From the NCBI GenBank assembly GCA_944392145.1, contig CALXVS010000009.1, forward strand, positions 1 to 50,826: 50,826 nucleotides of DNA, given 5' to 3'. Every line of letters starts with the position of its first letter. The first letter of the stretch is position 1. Positions 23,716-32,442 of this stretch are shown here, piece by piece. A program made the translations under genes and the position numbers. A model generated the notes under the pieces. It was not told the DNA's origin. It saw only the letters and a program-made list of their open reading frames with translations, and did no database searches. Source of the stretch: an uncultured Alphaproteobacteria bacterium. Lineage in GTDB: Bacteria; Pseudomonadota; Alphaproteobacteria; CAAHEQ01; UBA3637.

Positions 23716-24183
23716 CGGTATTTTTTGTTTCTATTATCCTGTTTTATAAGAAAAATCACCCCCTGTCGCTGTATTCTTATTGTGCCAAAAATGAACGACA
23801 GCTGCCCTGCACATATTGTTATTCCTGTAGCGTAAGACCGATTTGATATGTAAAAACAACGCTTTAAAAGCGTCACATAGTGGTTCCTTTTTGGAACATA
23901 AAGAACCGGGGAGATGAACCGGCTGTTTTATGAAAGAGGACATACGGAACGTATTTAAAAAGTTATGGATTAAGGTAAAAAAGGTTAAAGCGGTATCAGT
24001 TTCCCTGGATCCTCGAGCCAAGACCAAAGATGACAATAGAGAAAAGCCTGCCGGCGGAGATACTCCTCCAACCGTCATACCCTTTCTGTCGGGCATTCGG
24101 GGGAAAGAGACCTTTAGAATGACTAACCCGATATGTTTATGTAACCGTATGGAATGGATAAAATAATTGCCCTTTAAAAAACC
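23716..24183. other. gene-free region with remnant and repeat DNA
   Basis: I see no intact gene. Short hairpins occur (ACGCTTT/AAAGCGT at 23859-23873; GTTCC/GGAAC nearby). A short open frame from 23930 (plus) starts with a Lys-rich, helical 'FKKLWIKVKKVKAVS' and then runs into the repeat; it could be a decayed gene start. The opposite frame is equally open and is not a gene. Confidence 0.4.
23995..24110. repeat. dispersed GC-rich repeat (second copy)
   Basis: The plus strand has CCTGGATCCTCG, then AGAAAAGCCTGCCGGCGG and GTCATACCCTTTCTGTCGGG. In reverse, CCCGAATGCCCGAC...TGACG...GTCATC resembles 50648-50735, and the CGAGGATCCAGG part matches the Cys-rich gene's N-terminal region. Its plus-strand reading 'LDPRAKTKDD' recalls the 'LDPRVKPEDD' reading of known proteobacterial dispersed repeats. 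Confidence 0.6.
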
Positions 24184-25092
24184 TTATTTATGCAACACCG
24201 TATTAAACCGCCCGACCCAAGCCAAACATTTGCCAAATAAGACTGCTAACACTAATTGTGCATAAATCAGCCAAGCTGTTTGGACAATCAGTTGAAGACC
24301 GGGTGTCACCTCGGTCAAAGCAAGGTGTAAAATACGATTTAAAACCAAGCTGACGACAGCAATTAAAAACACCGCCCCGGCCATAACACCAATTAAAACA
24401 ACCATACGTAACCAGTTTTGGCGAATAAAAAGAAAATTTTGCCGAAAGTCAAATACTCTTTTTAACCGAAAATCATGCACGAAGTAAAAAGAATAAGCTA
24501 ACACATAAAACACACCGAACAGGCCCATAAACAATAATCCGTCGGTAATCAGGAATGCAAAAATCGTTTCATAATCCGCACCCGACACAAAACCGATGGC
24601 AAAGCACACCGCCCCAAACACAAGCCAAAACAATAAAAATACAAGACCAACGGCAATTGGTAAAAAAATTAATTTAAATACCAACATACCATATGTCAAT
24701 AACTGTGCTTTATGTCCCAACGTGGGAATCAGGCTGCGTCGTGGGGGCAAGCGAAACGTTCCGTCGGAAAGCACAAGTGCGTTATGCGCCACATAGGTCA
24801 GATAGGCTTTTGAAAACAACGCGCATATATAACTTCCAATCAATGCCAACCCAACATATCCCCATGATAAACCATGATGTTCAACCAATGCACCCAACAC
24901 GGCAATCAAATCAATGGTGTCACTTTGTGGCATGGTAACCGCGTTTTCATAATAGACCACGGTTTGCGCCAAATCATTCAAAAATGGCGCCATTAAATAA
25001 GCAATCCATTCAACGGGTAATGTCATCAAAAATAAATAAACAAATCCTATACTCAATGGTGTTTTTAAATAAGATAATCCGATCCGAAACAT
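24184..25092 (-). CDS. multi-pass membrane protein, unknown function
   Basis: 302 residues with about five or six hydrophobic segments ('IGFVYLFLMTLPVEWIAYLM', 'WGYVGLALIGSYICALF', 'LIFLPIAVGLVFLLFWLVFG', 'GLLFMGLFGVFYVLAYSFYF', 'MVVLIGVMAGAVFLIAVVSL', 'LIVQTAWLIYAQLVLAVLF'). It resembles no family I can name with confidence. AGAGGGA precedes the ATG. It is the last gene after rlmH, separated by 64 bp that include a G12 tract, which could vary its expression. Confidence 0.7.
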   Translation of the reverse strand: MFRIGLSYLKTPLSIGFVYLFLMTLPVEWIAYLMAPFLNDLAQTVVYYENAVTMPQSDTIDLIAVLGALVEHHGLSWGYVGLALIGSYICALFSKAYLTYVAHNALVLSDGTFRLPPRRSLIPTLGHKAQLLTYGMLVFKLIFLPIAVGLVFLLFWLVFGAVCFAIGFVSGADYETIFAFLITDGLLFMGLFGVFYVLAYSFYFVHDFRLKRVFDFRQNFLFIRQNWLRMVVLIGVMAGAVFLIAVVSLVLNRILHLALTEVTPGLQLIVQTAWLIYAQLVLAVLFGKCLAWVGRFNTVLHK

Positions 25093-25141
25093 GTTATTCC
25101 CTCTTTTTTTATAAGGTGGAGGGTATCAAAAGCATTGTCAA

Positions 25142-25153
25142 GGGGGGGGGGGG
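25142..25153 (-). repeat. G12 homopolymer tract
   Basis: Twelve consecutive G on the plus strand in the 64-bp gap between rlmH and the membrane protein gene, ~50 bp upstream of the latter's start. In AT-rich DNA such a run is slippage-prone. Confidence 0.9.
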
Positions 25154-25156
25154 AAA

Positions 25157-25618
25157 TCAATCCCGGTGATATGGGTGATTATCCAAAATGGTTTTGGCGC
25201 GATAAAGCTGTTCGGCCAATACCACCCGTGCCAACATATGCGGCAAAGTCATCCGTCCGAAAGAAATCTTTAAATCCGCTTGTTTTTTAAGTGATTCATC
25301 ATGTCCGTTGGCACCCCCGATTAAAAAGACAACACAGGGCACCCCTTCATCCATCCATGTTTTCAACCGTGCGGCAAAACCGCGGGATGTTATCAACTCA
25401 CCCGTCTCATCCAAAGCGACAATTTTGGCACCGGTCGGCACCTGATGCAACAATAAATCCGATTCGGCTTTTTTCAACTGATCCGGCGGCAACAAGCGCT
25501 TTTCTTCAACTTCCTTTATTTCAACGGGAAAACGGGTTTTAGAGACATACCCCGATATTAACATCTCCTCGGGTGTCTTTTTTTTCAACCGACCGACCGC
25601 GGCAATTAACAGGCGCAT
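25157..25618 (-). CDS. rlmH: 23S rRNA pseudouridine-1915 N3-methyltransferase
   Basis: 153 residues. A SPOUT methyltransferase: 'MRLLIAAVGRLK' start, 'IVALDETGELITSRGFAARL', 'VVFLIGGANGHD' (SAM knot) and the closing 'LARVVLAEQLYRAKTILDNHPYHRD', typical for RlmH. It overlaps the 3' end of the deaminase gene by 13 bp. Confidence 0.96.
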   Translation of the reverse strand: MRLLIAAVGRLKKKTPEEMLISGYVSKTRFPVEIKEVEEKRLLPPDQLKKAESDLLLHQVPTGAKIVALDETGELITSRGFAARLKTWMDEGVPCVVFLIGGANGHDESLKKQADLKISFGRMTLPHMLARVVLAEQLYRAKTILDNHPYHRD

Positions 25619-26022
25619 GACTTTTTACAATATTTATCCGGTAATAAGTCGGCAATCGGAACAATTTTATATCCCTTTTCGGCGGACTCATCCGGCATAA
25701 TAACCCGGGCATGTGGGCCATAATCTGCAATATATTCACGACATTTGCCGCATGGTGAAATAATATATGCCGACGGGTCGCGCACCGCGACAATCATGTC
25801 AATTTCCATGTGTTCTTCGGCCGTATGAGCCATACCAATTGTAATGATTTCGGCACATGTCGCGATTGACGGTTGCGTGGTACCGACATGCAACCCGGCA
25901 TAAACATGTCCCGATGTTGTCATCAATGCCGCCGCCACCACAACATGATGTCCGTCCTTTTCATAACGGCGTTTTAACAAATCGCGCGCTGCAGCGATCA
26001 GGGTTTCTGCTTTGCTGACCAT
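25606..26022 (-). CDS. cytidine deaminase-like protein
   Basis: 138 residues. The zinc motifs are 'TCAEIITIG' (C-A-E) and 'SPCGKCREYI' (P-C-x2-C), the cytidine/blasticidin deaminase set. The short length and 'AALMTTSGHVYAGLHVGT' fit cytidine deaminase or the blasticidin-S type. It probably recycles cytidine, but a different base substrate is possible. It sits in the operon between cvpA (2 bp) and rlmH (overlap). Confidence 0.88.
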   Translation of the reverse strand: MVSKAETLIAAARDLLKRRYEKDGHHVVVAAALMTTSGHVYAGLHVGTTQPSIATCAEIITIGMAHTAEEHMEIDMIVAVRDPSAYIISPCGKCREYIADYGPHARVIMPDESAEKGYKIVPIADLLPDKYCKKSCAC

Positions 26023-26024
26023 CC

Positions 26025-26714
26025 TTACTCCTCTATCATTTTTTCAATCATGTCATCCAATGATTTACGATCGGACTTTTGATAATTTGTTATATTTTTC
26101 ACCGCTTCCTTGGTTGTTTCTTTAACGGCTTTTTCCGTCTTTTCTACAACTTGCTCCTCGGCTATATCGCGAACGATTTTTTGAACCTTTTCCTCGCTTA
26201 AACGACCTTTTTCATAATCTTTTAAATTATTTTGGAAATTTTCGGGAATTAACCCGCGCACAAAATTTGCCGTCATTCGGATATAGGGCATGGTATAGCT
26301 GCCTTTTTCCCATTTAATAAGTTGTTTTTCCGAAAAAAACAAACCGGCAGCAATATAAACAACCGCAATCAGCAACACCGCCCGAAATACGCCGAACAAA
26401 AAGCCCAACATCCGATCCAATCCGCTTAAAGAACTTTGCCGCAACCGTCCCGTCACTTTTGCATTGATTAACGTCATAACAACCAACACAACCAATGAAA
26501 TACCCGCCCCGGCCACAATGCCGGCAAACGTTTTGTTTTCAATAAAGCGATGCACCAGCGGTTCCACAAATACATAACAATAAAGCGCCCCCAAACCGGC
26601 CAAAATCCAGGATGTAATTCCTAAAAGTTCCCGCACCAACCCGCGATACAGGGCAAACAAAACCGACAGTATCAACGTTATAACAACTAAAATATCAATC
26701 CACCCAAATTCCAT
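26025..26714 (-). CDS. cvpA: CvpA-family membrane protein
   Basis: 229 residues. Four hydrophobic segments in the first ~130 residues ('WIDILVVITLILSVLFALYRGLVRELLG', 'GIVAGAGISLVVLVVMTLINA', 'LGFLFGVFRAVLLIAVVYIAAG') match CvpA, then a long charged cytoplasmic tail. The family is linked to colicin V export and envelope homeostasis. In many alphaproteobacteria it follows radA, as here (12 bp), but the usual purF does not follow. Confidence 0.88.
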   Translation of the reverse strand: MEFGWIDILVVITLILSVLFALYRGLVRELLGITSWILAGLGALYCYVFVEPLVHRFIENKTFAGIVAGAGISLVVLVVMTLINAKVTGRLRQSSLSGLDRMLGFLFGVFRAVLLIAVVYIAAGLFFSEKQLIKWEKGSYTMPYIRMTANFVRGLIPENFQNNLKDYEKGRLSEEKVQKIVRDIAEEQVVEKTEKAVKETTKEAVKNITNYQKSDRKSLDDMIEKMIEE

Positions 26715-26726
26715 TTTTTAATTCTC

Positions 26727-28109
26727 CTAATGCCGGAAAGAATCCAATAATGTTTGCACATTGCCGACTTCAACAATCCGCAACGCCGCCTTTATTTCTT
26801 TTTTTGACCGACGCGGCGGGATTAGGGCACACCCGAACCCCAGCTTGGCTGCCTCTTTTAAACGCAATTCAGGTTGTGAAACACCGCGAATTTCACCTGA
26901 CAACCCGATTTCACCAAACAAAACAACATCCGCCGGCACCGGTTTTTTCATCAATGATGAAACAACGGCCATGGCCACCGCCATATCGGCTGCCGGTTCA
27001 GTTAACTTTAATCCCCCAGCTACATTTAAATAAATATCTTTATTTGACAGAGCAACACCATGTCGTGCTTCCAACACCGCCAAAATCATGTTCAGGCGAC
27101 TTAAATCCCACCCGACAACAGCCCGCCGCGGGGCGGCGCCCGCCATAGGGGCTACCAGTGCTTGAATTTCAACCAACAACGGCCGAGACCCCTCAATGCC
27201 CGCGAAAACACAACTACCAGATGTTTGCCCCCGCCGTTCGGCTAAAAACAAAGCCGATGGATTGGCAACCTCGCTTAGACCTTGTTCGGTCATTTCAAAA
27301 ACACCGATTTCATCGGTCGCCCCGAATCGGTTTTTGACGGAACGCAAAATCCGAAAATGATGCCCCCTGTCCCCTTCAAAATACAAAACGGTATCAACCA
27401 TATGTTCCAAAACCCGTGGCCCGGCCAATGTGCCTTCTTTTGTCACATGTCCGACCAAAAACAAAACAAATCCGTTTTTTTTCGCCAACCGAATCAATTC
27501 ATTCCCACAGGCACGCACCTGCGACACCGTACCGGGCGCTGAATCAATTGCATCTAAATACATGGTTTGAATGGAATCAATCACAACAATATCCGCGGCG
27601 GGCATAGCTTCTAACGTTGTAATAATATCCCGAATATTGGTTGCGCTGGCCAAATGAACAGCCGCTTTGTCCAATAAAAGCCGTGCGGCGCGCAGGCGTA
27701 CCTGATCCACCGACTCTTCCCCGGAAATATACACACATTGCGTGGGAGATCCTTGCTTGTTCACCCCACCGGCCAAACGCGCCACCGCCTGTAACAACAA
27801 CGTTGACTTACCGATACCCGGATCCCCGCCAACCAAAATCACCGACCCCGGTACCAATCCGCCACCACACACACGATCCAATTCGGATATATCGGATTTT
27901 AGGCGGTAAACAAGCTCGGGCGTGCCGGATAAATCGGAAAAAGCAATCTGTCGTCCGTTTTGAACGGCAGCCGCCGTCGGGCTTTGCGCCGCGGGCAAAG
28001 CTTCTTCAACAATGGTATTCCAACTGCCGCACGAATCGCACTTGCCGGCCCACCGGGGCGCCACCGCGCCACAGTTCTGACAAACAAAGTGTGATGTTTT
28101 CTTGGCCAT
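26727..28109 (-). CDS. radA: DNA repair protein RadA
   Basis: 460 residues. The N-terminal zinc finger 'CQNCGAVAPRWAGKCDSCGSWN', Walker A 'GGDPGIGKSTLL', the RadA-specific 'KNRFGATDEIG' motif and a Lon-like C-terminal domain ('NVAGGLKLTEPAADMAVAMAV') are all visible. It is a DnaB-like branch-migration helicase acting in recombination with RecA. It lies 4 bp downstream of mlaF. Confidence 0.96.
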   Translation of the reverse strand: MAKKTSHFVCQNCGAVAPRWAGKCDSCGSWNTIVEEALPAAQSPTAAAVQNGRQIAFSDLSGTPELVYRLKSDISELDRVCGGGLVPGSVILVGGDPGIGKSTLLLQAVARLAGGVNKQGSPTQCVYISGEESVDQVRLRAARLLLDKAAVHLASATNIRDIITTLEAMPAADIVVIDSIQTMYLDAIDSAPGTVSQVRACGNELIRLAKKNGFVLFLVGHVTKEGTLAGPRVLEHMVDTVLYFEGDRGHHFRILRSVKNRFGATDEIGVFEMTEQGLSEVANPSALFLAERRGQTSGSCVFAGIEGSRPLLVEIQALVAPMAGAAPRRAVVGWDLSRLNMILAVLEARHGVALSNKDIYLNVAGGLKLTEPAADMAVAMAVVSSLMKKPVPADVVLFGEIGLSGEIRGVSQPELRLKEAAKLGFGCALIPPRRSKKEIKAALRIVEVGNVQTLLDSFRH

Positions 28110-28113
28110 TTCT

Positions 28114-28911
28114 TTAAGCCTTTAAATCCATTTGAATGGGGCCTTCTGCCGATCCGGCCACAAATTGTCGCACATACGGATTATCGGTTTTATCCAGCTC
28201 TTTAACCGTGCCGGTCCAAATAATTTTTCCCTGATACAACATAGCAATTCGGTCGGCAATTTTACGTGCCGAACTCATGTCATGGGTAATGGTTAACGCG
28301 GTTGCGCCCAATGTTTTCACCGTTGAAACAATCAAGTCATTGATCACGTCGGACATAATCGGGTCAAGCCCTGTGGTCGGTTCATCAAAAAAAATAACGT
28401 TCGGATTGGTGGCAATCGCCCGGGCTAAACCGACACGTTTTTTCATACCGCCGGACAAATCAGCCGGATACACCTCGGCCGCTTCGGCCGATAACCCGAC
28501 CTGTGCTAATTTTTGCAAAGCAATTTCCCGCGCTTGTCGACGAGACATTTTTTGATTTTGCAGCAAAGAAAACGCCACATTTTCCCAAACATTCAAACTG
28601 TCAAACAGGGCCCCGCTTTGAAACAGCATACCAATCTGCGCTCGCAATGTTTCGGCCTGAACGGTTGAGGCGGCGGCCAAATCCACTCCGTCAATTTCTA
28701 CCCGCCCCGCATCCGGCGTAAGCAACCCTAAAATACATTTCAATGTAACGGATTTCCCCGTTCCCGAACCGCCAATGATAACCACCGACTCCCCCGGAAA
28801 GATCTCTAAATCCACACCGCTTAATACGTTTTTTGAACCAAACGATTTGGATACACCCGACAACTTGATTTTGGGGATCAAAGGTTGTTTCACACGTTTA
28901 AAAAAAGCCAT
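28114..28911 (-). CDS. mlaF: phospholipid ABC transporter ATPase
   Basis: 265 residues. Walker A 'GGSGTGKSVTLKCILGL', the signature 'LSGGMKKRVGLARA' and Walker B 'NVIFFDEPTTGLDP' are seen, followed by the MlaF-type 'ATALTITHDMSSARKIADRIAMLYQGKI'. It powers retrograde phospholipid transport with MlaE. AAGGAGG precedes the ATG. MlaD, B and C are not in this window. Confidence 0.94.
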   Translation of the reverse strand: MAFFKRVKQPLIPKIKLSGVSKSFGSKNVLSGVDLEIFPGESVVIIGGSGTGKSVTLKCILGLLTPDAGRVEIDGVDLAAASTVQAETLRAQIGMLFQSGALFDSLNVWENVAFSLLQNQKMSRRQAREIALQKLAQVGLSAEAAEVYPADLSGGMKKRVGLARAIATNPNVIFFDEPTTGLDPIMSDVINDLIVSTVKTLGATALTITHDMSSARKIADRIAMLYQGKIIWTGTVKELDKTDNPYVRQFVAGSAEGPIQMDLKA

Positions 28912-28925
28912 GAACCCTCCTTACC

Positions 28926-29705
28926 CTAAACGTTAAAAAACAATTCCGTCAGGATATAGTTGAAAATCAAAATCAAAATGCTGGCCGATACAACGGCATT
29001 GGTCGTTGCCCGACCGACACCTTGCGCGCCGCCTTTGGAATAAAACCCGTTATAACATCCCATCAATGTAATGATAAAGCCGAACACCGCCGCTTTTGTT
29101 AAGCCGGAAACAATATCCATGGGCTTTAAATATTCCCATGTATTCATTAAATAGGTTGTTGCATTGAACTCTAATTTATAAACGCCGATTAAATACCCAC
29201 CGCAGACACCCAAAATATCACCGATAAAGACCAAAACCGGCATCATTAACACGCCGGCCAACACCCGCGGCGCAATCAGGTATTTAAACGGATTGGTGGA
29301 TAACGTCACCAACGCATCAATTTGTTCGGTAACACGCATGGTCCCCAATTCGGCGGCCATCGCGGCCCCGATTCGGCCGGCAACCATTAACCCGGCCATA
29401 ACGGGGGCCAATTCCCGCGTAACGGCAATCAACACCACCAACGAAACCGCCCCTTCGGCCGAAATTTGGGCAAACCCGGTATACGTTTGCAAGGCAATAA
29501 CCATACCGGCAAACAAAGTCGTTAATGCCACCACAGGTAAGGAATAAAAACCGATTTCAATTAACTGTCGCAAAAAGGCCTTACCGTAAAACGGCGGCAC
29601 AAAACAATGATACAGCGTTTTGGCCCCAAAAATACCCAGTGCACCGGTTGCCTGAAAAAAATGAAGCAGCACACGCCCCATCATATTGATAAACTGAAAC
29701 CGCAT
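28926..29705 (-). CDS. mlaE: phospholipid ABC transporter permease
   Basis: 259 residues. 'IEIGFYSLPVVALTTLFAGMVIALQ', 'TRELAPVMAGLMVAGRIGAAMAAELGTMRVTEQIDAL' and 'YNGFYSKGGAQGVGRATTNAVVSA' are MlaE signatures, with five hydrophobic segments. First gene of the operon mlaE-mlaF-radA-cvpA-cdd-rlmH. Its partner in the inner membrane is MlaF, 14 bp downstream. Confidence 0.94.
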   Translation of the reverse strand: MRFQFINMMGRVLLHFFQATGALGIFGAKTLYHCFVPPFYGKAFLRQLIEIGFYSLPVVALTTLFAGMVIALQTYTGFAQISAEGAVSLVVLIAVTRELAPVMAGLMVAGRIGAAMAAELGTMRVTEQIDALVTLSTNPFKYLIAPRVLAGVLMMPVLVFIGDILGVCGGYLIGVYKLEFNATTYLMNTWEYLKPMDIVSGLTKAAVFGFIITLMGCYNGFYSKGGAQGVGRATTNAVVSASILILIFNYILTELFFNV

Positions 29706-29744
29706 AACCGTCCTTTTTAAATAAACCCTAAAAAAATCAGATGC

Positions 29745-29773
29745 AGTATATCAGGTTTAAATGCGAAATTCAA
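29745..29773 (-). promoter_or_regulatory. sigma-70 promoter of the mla operon
   Basis: On the minus strand TTGAAT (29768-29773), 17 bp, TATACT (29745-29750), ~40 nt before mlaE. Confidence 0.7.
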
Positions 29774-29797
29774 CCCGAAAAAACGTTTTTTATGTCA

Positions 29798-29827
29798 AGA
29801 AAAAGCGGCCGTTCCAACCCCGACCGC
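29798..29827 (-). terminator. terminator of mipZ-pgm
   Basis: GCGGTC and GGCCGC form a stem (one G-U) followed by five T residues on the minus strand, just past the pgm stop and before the mla promoter. Confidence 0.7.
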
Positions 29828-29838
29828 ATGAGCTCGTT

Positions 29839-31470
29839 TTACGTTCTGACAGTGGGTGCGGTGCGTCCCGTGCGTGACGAAATTTCGGCAACCGTATCGG
29901 CAAAAGTAATTAAATCTGCCAAGGTTTCCTGAACATCTGCCTCAAACCGCATCGTATCTTGCACAAGGCGGTTATAATAAACACGCAACGTTGCCCCGCT
30001 GCTGCCCGTTCCGGACAGACGGAACACAACGCGCGATTTATCTGCTAAATACAAACAAATCCCTTGATGCGCCGTTGTTTCGCAACTGACCGGATCATCA
30101 TAGGAAAATTCAAAAGCTTGATCAATTGTCAACCCCGCAATTGTTTGCCCCGGTAATTCAGGCAATCGGTCAACCAATGCATGCATTAAGTCTGCCGCAT
30201 CATTAGCATCCAACCCTTCATAACTGTGCGTTGAACAAAACACACGTCCATCCCGATGCCACAGCTCATGTGCTAACTGCGATACACTTTTTCCCGTTTC
30301 GGCCATAATGCTTAAAAACAACAAAACCGCCCACAACCCGTCTTTTTCACGAATATGGAACGACCCGGCGCCAAAACTTTCTTCACCGCATAGGGCAATT
30401 TTTTTGGCATCCAGCAAATTACCGAAAAATTTCCACCCTGTCGGGGTTTCATATAACGGCAATGACCGCCGCCGCGCCACGGCATCCACGGCAACAGATG
30501 TCGGCATAGATCGGGCAACGCCGTAAACCTTACCATGATAGAACGGCACCGTATCCAAATAATCGGCAAAAATCGCCAAGGCATCTGACGGATTTAAAAA
30601 AAATGATGGCCCCAAAATCATAAACCGATCCCCGTCCCCATCTGACGCAGCGGCAAAATCCGGTGCCGATGGTTGCATCATCCGATCAACCAAATGTTTA
30701 GCGTAGGTTAAATTCGGTTCGGGATGCAGCCCGCCAAAGTCAGGCAACGGAATGGCATTAACAACCGTTCCCGTCGGCGCCCCTAACAATTCTTCAAACA
30801 ATCGTTTGGCATATGGCCCCGTGACAGCATTCATCGCATCAAAGGTCATTGAAAAACCACTTTGAAACAGTTTTTTAAGCGTGCTAAAATCAAATATTTC
30901 CTGCATATAGGCTACATAATCGGAAACCGAATCAATGACAACCACCTCACTGGCACCCAACATATATGTCCCCACGACAGACAAATCCACATCCGGGGCC
31001 TCAATTGTCCAATAACGATCTATTTCGGCGGCACGATCAGAAATAGCAGCAGTCAATATTTGCGGTGCCGGCGCACCGGTATGAATATTGAATTTGATAC
31101 CGAAATCACCATCCGCCCCGCCGGGGTTATGGCTGGCCGATAAAATCAATCCTCCAAACGCCTGGTATTTACGAATTAAATGAGAGGCCGCCGGGGTAGA
31201 CAGCACTCCGTTTTGCCCCACAATGATTTTTCCAAACTGATTGGCCGCAGCCATTTTCAAAATAATTTGTAACGCTTCCTTATTAAAATATCGGCCATCA
31301 CCCCCGACAACAAGCGTCTTTCCTTCAAATCCGTCTAAAGAATCAAAAACAGATTGCACAAAATTTTCCAAATAATGGGGCTGACGCATGACAGCTGTCT
31401 TTTTTCTTAACCCCGACGTTCCCATAATTTGATCCGCATAAGGTGTTGTTTTGACGGCTTTGATATCCAT
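29839..31470 (-). CDS. pgm: alpha-phosphoglucomutase
   Basis: 543 residues. The phosphoserine loop 'LSASHNPGGADGDFGIKFN' region, 'MTFDAMNAVTGPYAKRLFEE', the metal loop 'ASDGDGDRFMI' and the sugar-binding 'LCGEESFGAGS' mark the long alpha-D-phosphohexomutase class. It interconverts glucose 1- and 6-phosphate. The ATG with GGGGGA at 31470 is used; a frame to 31524 would overlap mipZ. It lies 20 bp downstream of mipZ. Confidence 0.93.
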   Translation of the reverse strand: MDIKAVKTTPYADQIMGTSGLRKKTAVMRQPHYLENFVQSVFDSLDGFEGKTLVVGGDGRYFNKEALQIILKMAAANQFGKIIVGQNGVLSTPAASHLIRKYQAFGGLILSASHNPGGADGDFGIKFNIHTGAPAPQILTAAISDRAAEIDRYWTIEAPDVDLSVVGTYMLGASEVVVIDSVSDYVAYMQEIFDFSTLKKLFQSGFSMTFDAMNAVTGPYAKRLFEELLGAPTGTVVNAIPLPDFGGLHPEPNLTYAKHLVDRMMQPSAPDFAAASDGDGDRFMILGPSFFLNPSDALAIFADYLDTVPFYHGKVYGVARSMPTSVAVDAVARRRSLPLYETPTGWKFFGNLLDAKKIALCGEESFGAGSFHIREKDGLWAVLLFLSIMAETGKSVSQLAHELWHRDGRVFCSTHSYEGLDANDAADLMHALVDRLPELPGQTIAGLTIDQAFEFSYDDPVSCETTAHQGICLYLADKSRVVFRLSGTGSSGATLRVYYNRLVQDTMRFEADVQETLADLITFADTVAEISSRTGRTAPTVRT

Positions 31471-31490
31471 AGATCCCCCATTATTTTTTA

Positions 31491-32282
31491 TTATTTCATT
31501 TGATTCGATAAATCCTGTCCCCAAATGGCTTCCATTAAACGTCCGACTTCCGTTCGGGCCGACGCTGTTGATTTTGAAGCCGAATGAGAAATCCCCTGCT
31601 CTTTAAAATCCAACATGGTTAACCCTTTTAAAAACAATTCACGGAACACCACACGCTCGGAAATACCATTGGCCAATACAAAATGAATACGCCGCGACAA
31701 TGCGTTCAATAAAACGCCCATGACCTGGGAGTTTTTGCTTTTACTGTAAAGCAATCGATTCCGCACCACGACCCATGTCAACGGCGGTTTGCGTTCCAGC
31801 ATGCGTTGCTGACGTGCCCCCCAAACGGTTTGGGCAAAATGACTGGGACCTGTGATTTTCAACGTTGCTTCATCCACGTGTGCCAAAATATCCAAATCTA
31901 CCATGGAATCATTCATGGGCGTTACCAACACATCGGCCAAAACCATTGCTTCCTGAGCTAATGGCGTATGTGCCCCCGGTGTATCAATAACAATGGCATC
32001 AACACGGTTAATCACCTTATCCAATTGACCGCGTAATGTATAAATTTTAGCGATATCAGGCGTCCAACTGGTATGTTCAGATATCGGCAGGGGAATTTTC
32101 TTTTCTTTGGCAAATGTTGCCCGATTTTCCAAATACCGAGTCAATGACCCTTGTCGCGCATCCAAGTCAAACGATGCCACCTGTTTCCCTGCACGCAAAA
32201 GGGATACAATCGTATGCATTGCCAGGGTGGATTTTCCCGTGCCGCCCTTTTCATTGGCGAACACAATAATTTTTGCTGTCAT
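31491..32282 (-). CDS. mipZ: cell-division plane positioning ATPase MipZ
   Basis: 263 residues. The deviant Walker A 'NEKGGTGKSTLAMH', 'SFDLDARQGSLTRYLENR' and 'AIVIDTPGAHTPLAQEAM' mark a ParA/MinD ATPase, and 'WVVVRNRL' with 'LSRRIHFVLANGISERVVFRELF' points to MipZ. In alphaproteobacteria MipZ binds ParB at the poles and inhibits FtsZ off midcell. It is the first gene of mipZ-pgm and is divergent from htpG. Confidence 0.92.
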   Translation of the reverse strand: MTAKIIVFANEKGGTGKSTLAMHTIVSLLRAGKQVASFDLDARQGSLTRYLENRATFAKEKKIPLPISEHTSWTPDIAKIYTLRGQLDKVINRVDAIVIDTPGAHTPLAQEAMVLADVLVTPMNDSMVDLDILAHVDEATLKITGPSHFAQTVWGARQQRMLERKPPLTWVVVRNRLLYSKSKNSQVMGVLLNALSRRIHFVLANGISERVVFRELFLKGLTMLDFKEQGISHSASKSTASARTEVGRLMEAIWGQDLSNQMK

Positions 32283-32319
32283 ATTGTTTCCTTAAAAATC
32301 AAAAAATAAAGATGATTAG

Positions 32320-32348
32320 GTTATAACACTTTTTTTGTTTTTTGTCAA
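32320..32348 (-). promoter_or_regulatory. sigma-70 promoter of mipZ
   Basis: On the minus strand TTGACA (32343-32348), 17 bp, TATAAC (32320-32325), ~38 nt before mipZ. Confidence 0.75.
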
Positions 32349-32376
32349 GGGACAGGATAATTTTGCCCGTCACCCC

Positions 32377-32408
32377 CTTGCGTGATGCATCATGTCTGCC
32401 TATATAGG
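32377..32408 (+). promoter_or_regulatory. RpoH (sigma-32) promoter of htpG
   Basis: CTTG (32377-32380), 18 bp, CCTATATAGG (32399-32408). This fits the alphaproteobacterial heat-shock consensus CTTG-N17/18-CYTATNT, ~35 nt before the htpG start. Confidence 0.7.
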
Positions 32409-32442
32409 TATGCAAAACGTTTTTTAACAACAAGGATACATC

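Noticed and set aside
23734-24166. Overlapping open frames on both strands (120 and 78 codons)
   Set aside because: Both run through the dispersed repeat; neither has a good binding site, and the protein sequences reflect the repeat rather than a gene.
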